DNA from: Cryptomeria japonica
Taxonomy: Eukaryota; Streptophyta; Pinopsida; Cupressales; Cupressaceae
Reading direction: 5' to 3'
Assembly: GCF_030272615.1 (NCBI RefSeq)
Contig: NC_081415.1
Coordinates: forward strand, 107,450,406-107,514,405
Length of the DNA: 64,000 nucleotides
Notes under the pieces: model-generated
The model's input: the letters and a program-made list of their open reading frames with translations, nothing else
Database searches by the model: none
What the model was told of the DNA's origin: nothing
Shown: piece by piece, positions 11,836-23,919 of the stretch
Layout: the number at the start of each line of letters is the position of its first letter
Position numbering within the stretch: position 1 is the first letter of the stretch
Translations under genes and position numbers: made by a program

Positions 11836-13049
11836 CCAGCACCAATGTGGCCTACAATGTTCCCGTACTAGCAATATGAGAAGATCCAGGAAATGATGGT
11901 ATCTTTTCAGCCTTTGGCACATCCTCATGGCATCTCCTCCTGCAAAAAATGAATCCACTATGAAATGGCATTAGAATTAAAGAAACAACGCTTGAAGGGA
12001 AATAAACACATAACAAAAGATAGAGCAAAAGAGGGATCTACCAACAGTGGGCGGGCCAATATGACGTGTAGTAAAGGATGTTTGCATGCTACGTGTTGCT
12101 GACATTGTAGTCAGCAATAAAGGTGAGGCTTACCTCTGATGAGGTGGCGGCGGCATTTGCACAGGAACATTGACAACACCTAAAGAATAATTCATTAGAT
12201 ATATCAAACATTAAATATATGAAAAGTGCAAGAATTGTAAACAAGAATGAACCTTTATTTTGAAGATTGATAGTATCAAGTATGATGTGTTTTGGGTACT
12301 CAGAGTGATAAGCCAAGCAAGCGATAATACAAGAAAATCGTCATCACCTAAAGAACCTACAACACCCTGATCATGGCAACAAATTTCATGAGGGCGAATA
12401 AATTGTTGTAAAAACAATACGTACATATTTTAGTTAATGACATAAAAGAGAATAAAATATAAACCATTATTGAACTTTTGTTATAATTAAAGCTTTCATT
12501 ACTGCTTACTTGCAAGTTTTTTGTTGTTTGAATCTATAATTCCACCCTCTCTCGTATCTCATCAGTAATAGGATGCACGGCTGCCAAAGCAATAATCTCT
12601 TTAGTAATTTTTCTAAGAGGATTTTTTTATGAATTCCATAGGGTGTGTGGAATCTTTAGGGTCATCATCACTTAACCCTATTGATTCCACATCCCTAGAG
12701 AGGTTCTCAGGTACTTCAACTCCCTTTCCCTTTCCCCGAACATCCATCTATGTCAAGAATATCCTTAACAATTACAAAATTAGTCTAAATCACTAAAAAA
12801 AAGAACATAATAATGTAACAGTTTGCTTCTATCTAATTTGTACAATTACAATGAGGTTTACCTGCTCAGTAGAAGTGTTGCAACCTACATCCCTATCTAT
12901 AATATGTGATAGATCCATGTCGCCCTCTGACAAAGAAAAAATATAAAAAATGTTAGCGAAATTAAACCAATAGACTTAGCCAAAAAATTTCATAACAAAA
13001 TGGTATATTGGATTCATTAATTGGAGGTTGGTTAATTTAAATGGTATAT

Positions 13050-13808
13050 AGTATGTACCACCCTTATGATATCAACTTTGTTTGTATCTATATGATTCAA
13101 ACAATAATCGATTAGAAGCTCTTCCCCTGCACTTATTGATTTTATCTCACATACAGATACATGATTTCCCTCACGCATCTCGAATTTGCAATTGGGTTGT
13201 TTATTAGGTGACCCAGGTCATGTACTATTTATAAAACCTACAATATTCCCTGTTGCTTTTGGCCAATCATCAATGTATATAGCCACTCATTTACTTTGAT
13301 CATTATCTTTCTGTTGTATATAATTTGCTGACAGTGCATACCTACGCATACTTTTTTTATATTTAGCAATCTGCATCCAATTATTATAATTGTAACAAGG
13401 TCCAACAAACTCCATCAAATCACCAACTTTATTGTAACAGACCTTTATGCCGTCCATGGAAAATAAGCCTAAACCATGTAACGACGAAGGTGCTATGCGA
13501 TATATCCTATCATTAACACAAAAATTGGTGTTTATTGGAGGAAGTTCCTTTGGCACCTATTGTTTCTATAGATGTTTGTACCTTATTGGCACCTCAATGT
13601 CGCATTTGGTCTCATCCTCATAAGAACATGACCCCCCTTGAGCAAGAAAAAATTTCATGCATTTATTGAATTTTCTTCTAATCTTTTGACCTCTTGTTGA
13701 TCTCCCTATTGTAGACCCACTACATGTGTCACTTTTATTTTCTATTGCTACATTTTCCTCACTCGATGAAGACAAATATGACAAATACCTATTTGGGGGT
13801 ACCTGCAC
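13050..13808 (-). pseudogene. SET-domain exon region of CACTA-B
   Basis: Minus-strand translation shows a basic region ('RSTRGQKIRRKFNKCMKFF'), 'ELPPINTNFCVNDRIYRI', the SET entry 'SSLHGLGLFSMDGIKV' and 'LMEFVGPCYNYNNWMQI', then 'GNIVGFINST', 'PNCKFE' and 'SISAGEELLIDYCLNHI', the SET end. SET proteins transfer methyl groups to lysines, usually on histones. Stops break it, including TGA at the codon where CACTA-A has CGA (in SK-R-VAVYID) and a TGA after FINST that CACTA-A also has. The frame around KELPP is intact here but shifted by one base in CACTA-A. Confidence 0.72.
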
Positions 13809-14399
13809 TCCATGAAACGAGAGAGTTAATTGGTAATGAGAGAGAAATTTTGCAAATGAGGGTAATGTTAATGAAGAAGTCGGCCCTAAAGTTGATTTTG
13901 GGATTAAAATTGGAATAAGTCCAACTAGGGCCTCAAGTGTTGATAACTGTATTAGATTTTCTGCTAATGTTGAGGTTTGAAAAAGTGAGGAAGTTTGTTT
14001 TCCAAGTAATTTAAAAAAAATAAATTGTTTCTATAGGGTGTATTGACTAGTTATACCTGTCCATCCATGAGACTGTGCAGGATCCTTGTCAAAGGGGTTT
14101 AGGGTCCTGTACAATGTAATTAAATTATCTTATATTAGCTAAAACTTACATAGTACACAAGATGAACAACATGAACTTTGTAGACAAAAGAATATTAAAT
14201 AATAAAAAGATGTTGTCATCAAATTCATTGTAATTTTTTTAATTCCTTACCTTTACTTTATGTAGACTATGCAAGATCCTCAACTAAATGGTTGATGATG
14301 TCTATAGTCAATGACCTATTCCCACCAAGGGTGACAACATCACACAGGGACTATACCTGAAATCAACACCATCAATTGAGCATCATAAGAATTACTAAA

Positions 14400-14720
14400 T
14401 GATTTGTAAGTTGATAAACAATAAATACATACCTATCATAAGCATCATAAGCATCACATGATGTGTCATCATATATGTAATTGAGCATCACAATTAGCAT
14501 CACATATGTGTCATCATAAACATGTAATCCATCACATATGTATCATAAATCACCATCCATCACATAGGTAATAAACAATCCACATTCTATAAATAAACAT
14601 AAAGTTCAAAAAATGTCACATGCATCATCATAAACATGTGATCCATCACATATGTATTTTAAATCAACATCCATCACATAGCTAATAAACAATCCAATTT
14701 CCATAAATAAACATAGTTTA
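14400..14720 (-). repeat. 'catcacatatgtgtcatcataa' minisatellite
   Basis: Imperfect repeats of 'gatccatcacatatgtatcat' type lie between the transposase tail and the SET gene. The same repeat, in opposite orientation, lies at 23,330-23,610 in CACTA-A, so it is an ancestral part of this transposon family. Confidence 0.65.
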
Positions 14721-14934
14721 AAAAATGTCACATAAATAGTCACTCTCCCTATCTCCATCTCCATATTAAAAGGTGCATCATGAATTAATTATGTAATGGC
14801 ATTAGAATTCAAAACATAATGAATTAATTATGTAAAAAAAATTCTATCAAGAAGTCAATATTAAATAGATAATATACTAATCGCATACCTCATACATTTC
14901 ATTCATCGTCATTAACATCAAGGTAATCATCGCC

Positions 14935-14936
14935 AA

Positions 14937-14989
<53 letters not shown>

Positions 14990-15052
14990 CAATCAATGTC
15001 TTCACCATCATCAACACCATCATCACCATCACCATCATCACCATCACCATCA
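14935..15052 (-). repeat. ATC/GAT microsatellite coding the acidic transposase tail (CACTA-B)
   Basis: About 118 bp of ATC and ACC triplets; on the minus strand GAT/GGT triplets code Asp with Gly. This matches the poly-Asp tail at 22,980-23,192 of CACTA-A. It stops abruptly at 15,052 against CACTAATACATTTGG, the end of another element. Confidence 0.8.
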
Positions 15053-15200
15053 CACTAATACATTTGGGGTTAAATTCCGAAGGAGGTTTCCGATGGACAA
15101 GGAGCATTGTGTGAAAATTTGATTTTTTTTTTAAATGTTCGTGTTCATTGGAATTCCGATGACCTATGCTCGTGTTCATCAGAATTCCGACGACCTCGAA
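15053..15200 (+). repeat. 5' terminal inverted repeat and subterminal repeats of CACTA-A
   Basis: The terminus CACTAATACATTTGG is followed by subterminal motifs: 'ttcattggaattccgatgacc' (~15,143) and 'ttcatcagaattccgacgacc' (~15,175), about 30 bp apart, with a related 'aattccgaaggagg' nearer the end. Subterminal direct repeats are typical TNPA-binding sites in En/Spm elements; that role here is inferred. The preceding three bases are TCA. Confidence 0.82.
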
Positions 15201-15839
15201 CATTTTATTAAAAAAAAAAAACACAACGCATTTTCATTTTGAAATCACAAGCGGCGACCATCTTGCCTCCCTGCCCCTCCCACCTGAGCAATCTCTGCAC
15301 AAGCAAGGTAAGTTTTTTTTTGAATTAACCCATTTTGTGCATTCTTGTGATCTTGGTAATGTATTTTATCATAGGTTGAAAATGATAGGCTGGGGATTCT
15401 TTCAAAATCGTAACCCCTCCAATTTCTTGCTATATTTCGATTGGCTTGCAAAGGTGGAGTTCAAATTATTTGAGACCATGCCATTATTTACTTCTCCTCA
15501 CCACAAATCGGCTAGGTAATACTTTTGGTATTCATTTGTTTGTTTTGTTTGTTTTCATCTCACAGTTCCTGCAAATCATGGTATATATATATATATATAG
15601 TATCGATCTTTTATTGCTTAATTTCTCAATGTTGTCTCTGCTCTAAATTAAACCCAACCAAATATGCCATTATTTTTTATCTGCATTAACCTTGATTATT
15701 TTTGTTTAGCACCGATATAGTGAAGTACATGGGCAAGGATCGATTTGGTTTGTTTGAAGGCTTAATCGGTACCCATGAGGGTAAATTTGCACCCTCCATA
15801 TCTCCCTTTTTGAAACCCTATGTCCTGAATCTTGTTGGA

Positions 15840-15948
15840 CAAGAACTGACCTATATTCCAATGCTCTCTCAATTATGCTTTGATGGATGTCCATACCTTG
15901 TTTGAAAGCTCCTATTTTGGCACACGTAGGGAGGATGCTAGCAAACAT
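15840..15948 (-). pseudogene. PPR gene fragment inside CACTA-A
   Basis: The minus strand codes 'MFASILPTCAKIGAFKQGMDIHQSIIE', a very typical plant pentatricopeptide (PLS-class) stretch, for about 27 residues, then loses the pattern. PPR proteins bind organellar RNA. The fragment lies between the transposon terminus and the transposase start, in opposite orientation to the transposase. It looks like captured host-gene sequence. It is too short to work. Confidence 0.6.
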
Positions 15949-18640
15949 TTAATTATTTGCTATATGTCTGTAAAAAAATTCTTTCATTGTCAAGGTAAGG
16001 TTTATTTATCAACAATAAATATGTGAAAACATTAGTGTAATCTCTGAGATAGTATCCAAAAGAGTAGGGTATAAATGAGGGAGAGATGAATGTCAAGACA
16101 AAACAAACACTAGTAATGATGAATTCTTATTAAGACAAATCAAAAGCCATCATCAGAATTCTGGACCAAAGACAATATTTTTGGAATCTTAGAGGGGCTC
16201 GTGGAAGTTGCAACTCTGAAAGTTTGTAATAGAAGTTTGTAATGGAAACAAGTGCATGGACCATTAGCTACCATGATAGTTTCTCACACCTATTAAGGAA
16301 TAGTCTCCACTCTAGAACCAAAGGTTTCACATGGATAGACATCCTAACATGAGGAATTTGTACCATGAAGAGGGCAAATTAGTAGTCCATTGTAAAGAGC
16401 CATTACTACAAATAAGAGTGCAAAAGTGACAATATGAGAATAAGGATAGTATGTCATATTGTCATGTATTTTTGTGATGGTATAGAGAAAACTCTAACAA
16501 GAGCAAAAGAAAAAGCAATTTCCTAGAAGCTTTCAATTAGTTGGCATATCAATAGTATGGTCCAAATCTTAATGAGCAAGGATCATGCTAGTGACAATCG
16601 TAGACTTTGAGGATATTCCATAAATGGAGTTCAATAAGCTATAGAAAGACAATAATGATCATCCAAAAACAAGGTTTATAGAGTCCATTAGATAGAGACA
16701 ACCAAAGACAACCAAACAAAAACAATGACACAAGATTCAATTGAAATCGCATTTTTTCATGCAATCACATGATACAGTGCAGCCATCTAAAAACAATGAT
16801 TAATGACAGCCAAGTTCTTGTAGACAATGAAGATACCTAAAATATTTTATATCTTGAAGAAAACCTATAGAAAGGACTTAAAAGATTAGTCCTATGACTA
16901 TTGAGATAAGAGCACATCAAGTGACTAGAAGAAGAAAACATATTATTTGTTGAGTCCATTGGCCTTTAGGAAGGCACGAGTCGTAACCGTTCTCAAAACA
17001 TCAAGTAATGGAAGAAAACTTATGGCGATTATTGCCCTATGTTATGTAATGGAGTTATTTTTACACTAAGTAATTAACTAGAAAAATAAATTTGTCTTGT
17101 TGTACAAGTATGATGAAACCATGCTTGTGTGTTTACATGTTTGTGCATCCTATTGAGAACCAACCTCGCTGTTGAGGAACTCAATAAATGTGCTATTAAG
17201 TAGAAGAATGGAAAACTCAAGAAGCTATGGTGACATATTGTGGCATTAGTAGGGATTATATCTATTGACCACACCTTTCAAAGATAGTATCCCCTAATTC
17301 TCCTCATAGAAGGGACCATTGGATGGCTCATAGTGGTATCCTATCCTACATTTATCTTGATGGCATTGCCGATAGTTGGTATGTGGTTCTTGGTACGGGT
17401 TTCCTCTTACCCTATTATCTTATTTATATCTTTGTTCCAACATGTGGAGATTGATTTTTGTCATGCTATGATGATTTTCATGTTTGCATGTGTTTTGACA
17501 TTATGCAAATAGATATGATGTCACACCATACTTATGTTTTGATATAGTGTAGGTGATGGTTACATGTTATTGATGGTAGCGATTTGGGTTCAAAGACACA
17601 ATTCCACACACACACACAAATATTTGAAGATGCATTTTATATTATTGCTTCTTAGTGGTGATTAGTGTTGGAAGATTTGCACACATGTAGAGAAGAACTC
17701 ATGTTAGATACAATAGGTTGTGTTTGATAACATATGAATGTACCTCATGATGTATACATATAGCTTTGGTGTGTGACATGCATGCACATTTTTCCATAAG
17801 ACACATTGCTATGTGGCATGTGCGCTATGCATGTCTTCTTTGTGAGGCACGTTGCTATGTGCAATGTGGCCCTAGGTGTGTCTTCTCTATGAGGTGTATT
17901 GCCATTATATGTTAGGGTTTGTAGTGTGCAGGCCACAAATGCATGCATGAGGGACTATTACTATAGTCATAATTTTTGGGCATGTAGCCTAGGCATGTCT
18001 TCTCCATTAGGTACATGGCCATGCCATGTGGGAGTTTTTGTGTTCATGCCACAAATGCACACATGAGGGACTATTATTGGAGTCATGATGAATCTTCACT
18101 CTATTTAGCCACATTTTCTAGTTGTATAGTTATGTAATGTGCACTTTTAAGGATTGTGAAGTTTCCTACAATTATTGATGATCTCTCATCTTTGTTGAAT
18201 GGGCCAACAATTTTATTTTATCTTGTTTGAATTAGTTTAATCACTATTGTGAGTTTTATCTATTGTGTAGTTATTGTGGCTATGTTTGATTTGCTATTGG
18301 AATTGAACACATTTATTTGACTTATTATTGGTACTATTTTTTCTTTCTTTCAATATTTATGATCTTTGGTAGTTTAGTGAAACTCTTGCTATTTTTAAAT
18401 GTTGCCGTCTTTATTGTGATGTGATTCCTCACCAAGATCAACGTAGATAACCTTGGATGAGTGTATATAAGGAATCAAACATTGGGAAAATTTAAGGATA
18501 GGGGTAAGTGTTTGTTGTATGGGTAGCTACGATCCACTTGTACATTCTTAGTGATTATTGATGGCTATGTCTTGGAGGCTAATTCCATTAAACAAACAAG
18601 GGGGAAGTCATACATAATCGTATGTATCCTCCCTAGTTGT
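15949..18640. other. 5' spacer of CACTA-A, no gene recognised
   Basis: This lies between the terminus and the transposase start codon and probably includes leader exons and introns; a donor-like 'CAAG/GTAAGT' occurs at ~15,304. A (TA)n run lies at 15,582-15,600. I see no protein family in it. The matching spacer of CACTA-B (54,440-58,730) is longer and mostly unalignable by eye. Confidence 0.5.
17770..18095 (+). repeat. Imperfect tandem repeats in CACTA-A spacer
   Basis: Two long imperfect copies carry 'catgtcttctc..t.aggt.cat.gccat', 'gccacaaatgca.acatgagggactatta' and 'agtcat' in order, offset by ~125 bp. A further partial copy precedes them ('cttctttgtgaggcacgttgctatgtg'). Confidence 0.6.
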
Positions 18641-18899
18641 GTGTGGATTCAAGACCATCATTTCATATGGTTCTTGGTTACTTTGTCAGACCATGGCATC
18701 CTCTTAGACCAATATGTGAGCCTTGTATTGTTATCCCTACAATGTGGATGAATAAGTGTATGTTAAAATAAATGCTTTGCATGTCATATAGTTGCATATG
18801 AAAGAGAAGAGTTAAATGGTTTTGGTTCGATTTGCAATTTTTGTGAAGCTTTTGCACTGAAGTTTCCATAGCTTGATTTTTTGCCTGTGAAGAAAGACC

Positions 18900-21800
18900 A
18901 TGTTAGATAATATCAGTGAAGAACAAATTAAGGAGACAATTGCTAGATTATGGTCTAACTTGAAAAGAAAAGGTGATGGGAAATGTTATTGTCCCTACAA
19001 AATTTGTAAGGGCTTAAAGACTAGAAGACTTCTAATCAAAACAGCTAAGAAACATTGTAGGCAGCATGGTCACATTGAAGGGGGACATGATTATCATCCA
19101 CTGGTAAGTTGTTCATTATATCATTTTAACAATTTATATACATAAGAAATCACTTGATAATGAGATCATGATCATGGTTTATTTATGTTGATCATTTTTA
19201 TATAGGTCAAGAACCCTAGGGCACATGATATGGACCAACACAACCCAAAGAATATGGTTTTCAAAGTGGAGGAACATGGAGGTGTGAATATCGAAGCTGA
19301 AGATAATGATCCCATGGAAGATGACAATCATGCACCAAAAAACACAATTGAAGATGATGGTACAAATACATTGATCCATGACACATTTAGTATTGGCATA
19401 GCTGATCATGATGATCAGGATGACCTTGATGTTCATGATTTACTCTTCTTGAGAAGGCATATGAGCCCCTTTACAAAGGCTCCCAAACAACTCTTCTCTA
19501 TGTTGTATTGTTGTTGGTGAACTTGAAGGTTATGAATGGTTTATCCAACATAACAATCTCGCATATGTTAAGGTGTGTCATACATGTCATTACAGTTAAT
19601 AAATGGTGAATCATGTACCATTAATATTCTTTATATTAACACCTCAAACTTTTTTTTTTGTTGTAGATTGATAGGTGAGTTTTTCTTACCACCATCAAAT
19701 ATTCTACCTCGCTCATATCGAGAATTATCTGCCATTATGAAAGATATTGGAATGGAGCATCAAACAATAGATGCTTGTCCCAATGATCATATTATATATT
19801 GTAAACAACATGAATTTGGAACAGAATGCCCTGAATGTCATATCAATAGATATCAGATAGATCAAATAACAAAAAGGTGCCTCACAAGGTTCTTCGTTAT
19901 ATTCCCATTATTCCACACATGCAACGATTATTCAGGTGCACTAGCTTGGCACAATTTATGGATTACCATGCATGCAATAGAAGTCGAGATGACATTATTC
20001 AAATGCCTATGGATGGTTCAGCATTTATGGACATACAGGAAAAGTGGCCACACTTTAAAGAAGAACCTCGTAATCTCAGGCTTTCATTGGCAGCAGACAG
20101 TGTCAATCCATTTGGAGAGTTGAGATCTGTTTACTCGGTGTGGCCTATTTTTGTTATCAACAATAATATTCCTCCATGGATGTCAATAAAGAGGGAGCAC
20201 ATAATGTTGGCAATGATTGTTCTAGGTATTTAATCATTTAATAGTCATCTACATTTAATTATAAATATTACAGTAAAATGGTCATAATAATTATGTAATG
20301 TTTTTGTTCACTCCACTAGGCAAGTACCAAGTTAAAGATATGAATGTATATATTGAGCCTCTTATCGACAAGTTGCTAGAGTTATGGAATGGTGTGACCA
20401 TGTATGACATCTCTAGACCAATAGGACAAAGACAATTTCAATTCCATGCAATGCTTGTATGGACAATACATGATACCCCAGGGCTAACACATTTTTGTGG
20501 TACGTTATAGTTTTCAAGTTGTGCATGATAATTATAATTATAAAAATTAATAGATTTAGTAGAATTCTACATTATCTTGTAGGTCTTCAAACAAAGGGAA
20601 AATTTCCATGTCTAGTTTGTGGTCCAAAGATGAAATCCAGTCATTCAAAAGGTTTAGGAAAGCAAGTGTTTGATGAGTATAGGCACTTCCTTCACAAAAA
20701 TCATAAGTACCAGAATACTGAAAAACATCTTTTCAATGGGAAAGAAGAGACTACATCAAAGCCACAAAGAATGACTCCTCACTTATGGAAGTTGGAATTT
20801 AATGAATTAATCGTCAAGGTAATGTCATTCCATCTAATGGTTTATGTTTGGAATTTGAATTTTTCTATCGTGTTTTGTTTACTGATGATGTAATTGATGA
20901 TACTGAAGGTCGTCAAGGCGTGGATGGCGACCTTCCAAAGGGACTAAAAACTTATCCCAAACAATTCAGTAGGTTGTCTTACTACGAGTAGCTACAAATT
21001 GTGCATTTGTTTGATACAATGCATATTGGAAAGAATATAACAAAGACATTATGGAAAATATTGGATGGACGGCGTGACAAAGAAAAAATTATCAAAATTT
21101 GTAGTGACATTGTGGAATCCAATCATGCAATGAAAAATGTCATTCAATCAAATAGCAATGGAGATCAGATTAATATAAGTGCCCTTCCTTGGTTATTAAC
21201 GGAGCAGCAAAGCAATTGTATAAAAGAACTCATACAAAAAATTCGATTTCCCATAGGATTTACTGTGAACATAAACAATCTCATATCAAAGAAGAGTGAA
21301 CTTGGGCCAGGGATGAAAACACATGATTGGCATACCTTCATTAAGGTAATTCGTGTTCTTGTGTATTTACTATATATTTGTATACTGCGCATTTACTTTT
21401 CATTGTATTATGTTAGAAAACAATGAAAAGATCATTTTATAATTGTTGCAATATGTTCTACCTCTATCTTTCCCAGACCACTTCGACAATAATATCAAGC
21501 AAGTCATATATGATCTTTGAAAATACATGAGGTAAGTAGTGATGTTTGTTCAATTTGTTGTATAGATATTATATTTGCCATTTGGTTTACTTGTTATGCA
21601 ATATATTGTTTATTATTTTGTAAAGTCTCGTTTATATATTTTTGCATCTTCAATCTCTTTTAGGTGGTTGTCATCTAAAGAAATCCACAAGGAAGATATA
21701 AAATATTGGAAGAGAAAAATCCCTCATCTAATGTGTGAAATGCAAAAGTGTCTACATTCAACTTTTTTCAATGCACAAGAACACTACCTCATACACCAAG

Positions 21801-23192
21801 TTGAGGAGATCGAATTGTGTGGACCTGTACACACTAGGTCAATGTGGATGGTTGAGAGGCACTTGAAATTTTTGAAGGCTCTGGTTCGACAAAGAGCACA
21901 TCTTAAGGGTTCTATGGTGGAGGGATATATGGTATACCAAACTATGGTGTACATTACTGAATATCTTCCTAAGTTTGTAGCAAAAATCCACGTAGATCAC
22001 ATTAATAAATTCGAAGGGGAGCACTTGATGGGGAAAGGTAGATTGAAGAAAGTGAGAGGTAATTATAAGAGGTTATTGTAGTAAATTAACTTTTCATCTT
22101 CTAAATAAATCAGTTGTAAGTGGTCTATTAATTATTTGTACAGTTAGTCAGGAGTGGGATGCGCTACATTTATATATTGCAAACAATCTTGATTGGATGA
22201 CAGTGTGGATTGAATGATGTCAACATTTTCGTCGCACATTAACATGGGATGGTGTCGCTTCATTGGTTAAAGAAGCTCATCGTAATGGAGATTCCAATGT
22301 TACACAAAGGGAAATTGATTTAGCATATGGTTTAAGAGATCAATAGGTATGTATAATTTTATTAGTCACCCGTATGTTTATCAACTCATGATGCAATAAT
22401 TTTAATATGTTAGACATATTGCAAGTCAAACACCACAAGGCTATGTGCTGCAATGCTCATAAATTTCGCATCAAACAGTAAGATGACATGAAGAAAACTT
22501 GTGATTCGAGGATAACTACAGTCTTTGAGGTGACCAATATTTCATCTAGAAATGACATACATCCTCAAGAGTCTCAAAATCGATACTATGGCATTTTGGA
22601 TGATATACTTGAGTGTGACTTTAATTCCTTCAAATTAGTTTTGTTCATTGTCAAATGGTATAGGCTACGACTAAATAAAAATGATCCTGATAGAACTGTT
22701 ATCGAACATGATAATGGATTTACAATGGTTAATACAAGGTCATTTGAATGAGTTGGGGATGAGCCCTATGTTCTTCCAAGTCAATGTGAGCAGGTATTTT
22801 ACTTAGAGGTTCCACATAAACCAGGTTGGTCATTTGTTGTTAGACATGACCCAAGAGGAAGGCCGATAATGTATAATGTGATGGAAGAAGAAGATACCGA
22901 AGAAGTAGAAGATGATATAGATGATGATCATGATCGACAGTTAGTCAATCATGTTCTTGACAGAAATGTACACGAAGAAGCTGATGATGATGATGCTACT
23001 GCTGCTGATGATGATGGTGATGGTGATGGTGATGGTGATGGTGATGGTGACGGTGATGATGATGACGATGACGAACACAATGACAATGATGACGATGACG
23101 ATGATGATGATAATGATGATGATGACGATGATGATGATGATGATGATGATGATGGTCATGATGATGAGTTGGATGAAGAAGAAGATCAATGA
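18900..23192 (+). pseudogene. TNP2-type CACTA transposase gene (CACTA-A)
   Basis: This is the transposase that would cut and join element ends in the nucleus. The first exon (18,900-19,103) codes a Transpos_assoc-like domain with 'CPYKICKG' and 'HIEGGHDYHPL'. It splices in phase 0 (donor GTAAGT at 19,104, acceptor AG at 19,204-19,205) to an acidic exon. The Transposase_21/TNP2 core follows: 'MDYHACNRSRDDIIQMPMDGSAF', 'EEPRNLRLSLAADSVNPFGE', 'VINNNIPPWMSIKREHIM', 'PCLVCG' and 'HLFDTMHIGKNITKTLW'. Next come DUF4218 ('FFNAQEHYLIHQVEEIELCGPVH', 'GSMVEGYMVYQ'), DUF4216 ('YYGILDDILECDF', 'DEPYVLPSQCEQVFYLEVP') and an Asp-rich tail. Frameshifts and stops (for example near 19,520, and TGA at ~22,216) break it. 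Domain order is that of plant CACTA transposases. Confidence 0.88.
22980..23192 (+). repeat. GAT/GGT microsatellite coding poly-Asp tail
   Basis: Long runs of GAT, GAC and GGT triplets code the C-terminal Asp/Gly tail of the transposase, ending 'DELDEEEDQ' and stop. The array length differs in CACTA-B (14,935-15,052), so the tail is length-variable. Confidence 0.88.
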
Positions 23193-23329
23193 CATGAATG
23201 AAATGTATGAGACGCGATTATTATATTATCTATTTAATATTGATATCTTGATAGAAATTGATTTGACTTATATGGTTATATAAATAATTCATATGTTTTG
23301 AATTATAATGCCATTACTTAATTAATTCA

Positions 23330-23610
23330 TGATGCACCTCTAGCTATGTGATAGATGGTGATTTAAAATACATATGTGATGGATTACATGCTTATGGTGA
23401 TACATGTGACATTTTTTGAACTTTGTGTTTATTTATGGAATGTGGACTACTTATTAGCTATGTGATGGATTACATGTTTATGATGATACATATGTGATTC
23501 TTATGATGCTCAATTACATATATGATGATACATATGTGATGCTTATGATACTACGGTATTTATTGTTTATCAAATTACAAATGTAATGCTTATGATGCTC
23601 AATTGTTGGT
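23330..23610 (+). repeat. 'tatgtgatggattacatg' minisatellite between the two CACTA-A genes
   Basis: Imperfect repeats of 'gctatgtgatggattacatg..tatg.tgatacatatgtga' and 'gcttatgatgctcaatta' separate the transposase and SET genes. The same spacer is seen inverted at 14,400-14,720. Confidence 0.65.
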
Positions 23611-23919
23611 GCAGGAACCTGAACCCCTTTGACGAGGATCCTAAACAATCTCATGGATCGATAGGTATAAGTCAATACACCTTATAGAAATAATATATTT
23701 TTAAAAATTTACAAGAAAAAGAAACTTCCTTAGTTTTTCAAACCTCAACATTAGCAGCAAATCTAATACAGTTATCAACACTTGAGGCCCCAATTGGACT
23801 TACTCAAATTTTAATCTCAACATCAACTTTATGGCTGACTTCTTCATCAATATTACCCTCATTTGCAAAATATCTCTCTCATTACCAACTAACTCTCTCA
23901 TTTGATGGTGCACAGGTAT

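Larger units (their letters stand above)
11838..15052 (-). mobile_element. 3' part of CACTA-type transposon CACTA-B, minus strand
   Basis: The reverse complement matches 22,980-25,790 of CACTA-A in order: poly-Asp repeat, minisatellite spacer, SET domain exons, then exons beginning 'GHMDPPH'/'DMDLSH' and ending near 'ctagtacggga'. Homology ends near 11,838, where LINE sequence begins, and at 15,052, where the terminus of CACTA-A starts. It is therefore an inverted relative of CACTA-A's 3' half. I infer that it belongs with the minus-strand transposase pieces at ~31,530-33,682 and 52,867-58,873, separated by CACTA-A. Confidence 0.75.

Noticed and set aside
14877-15224. Met-rich minus-strand frame
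   Set aside because: It is an off-frame reading of the ATC repeat and crosses the CACTA-A terminus.
22941-23283. Ile-rich and Met-rich frames over the GAT repeat
   Set aside because: They are other-frame readings of the GAT microsatellite; the Asp frame is continuous with DUF4216 upstream.
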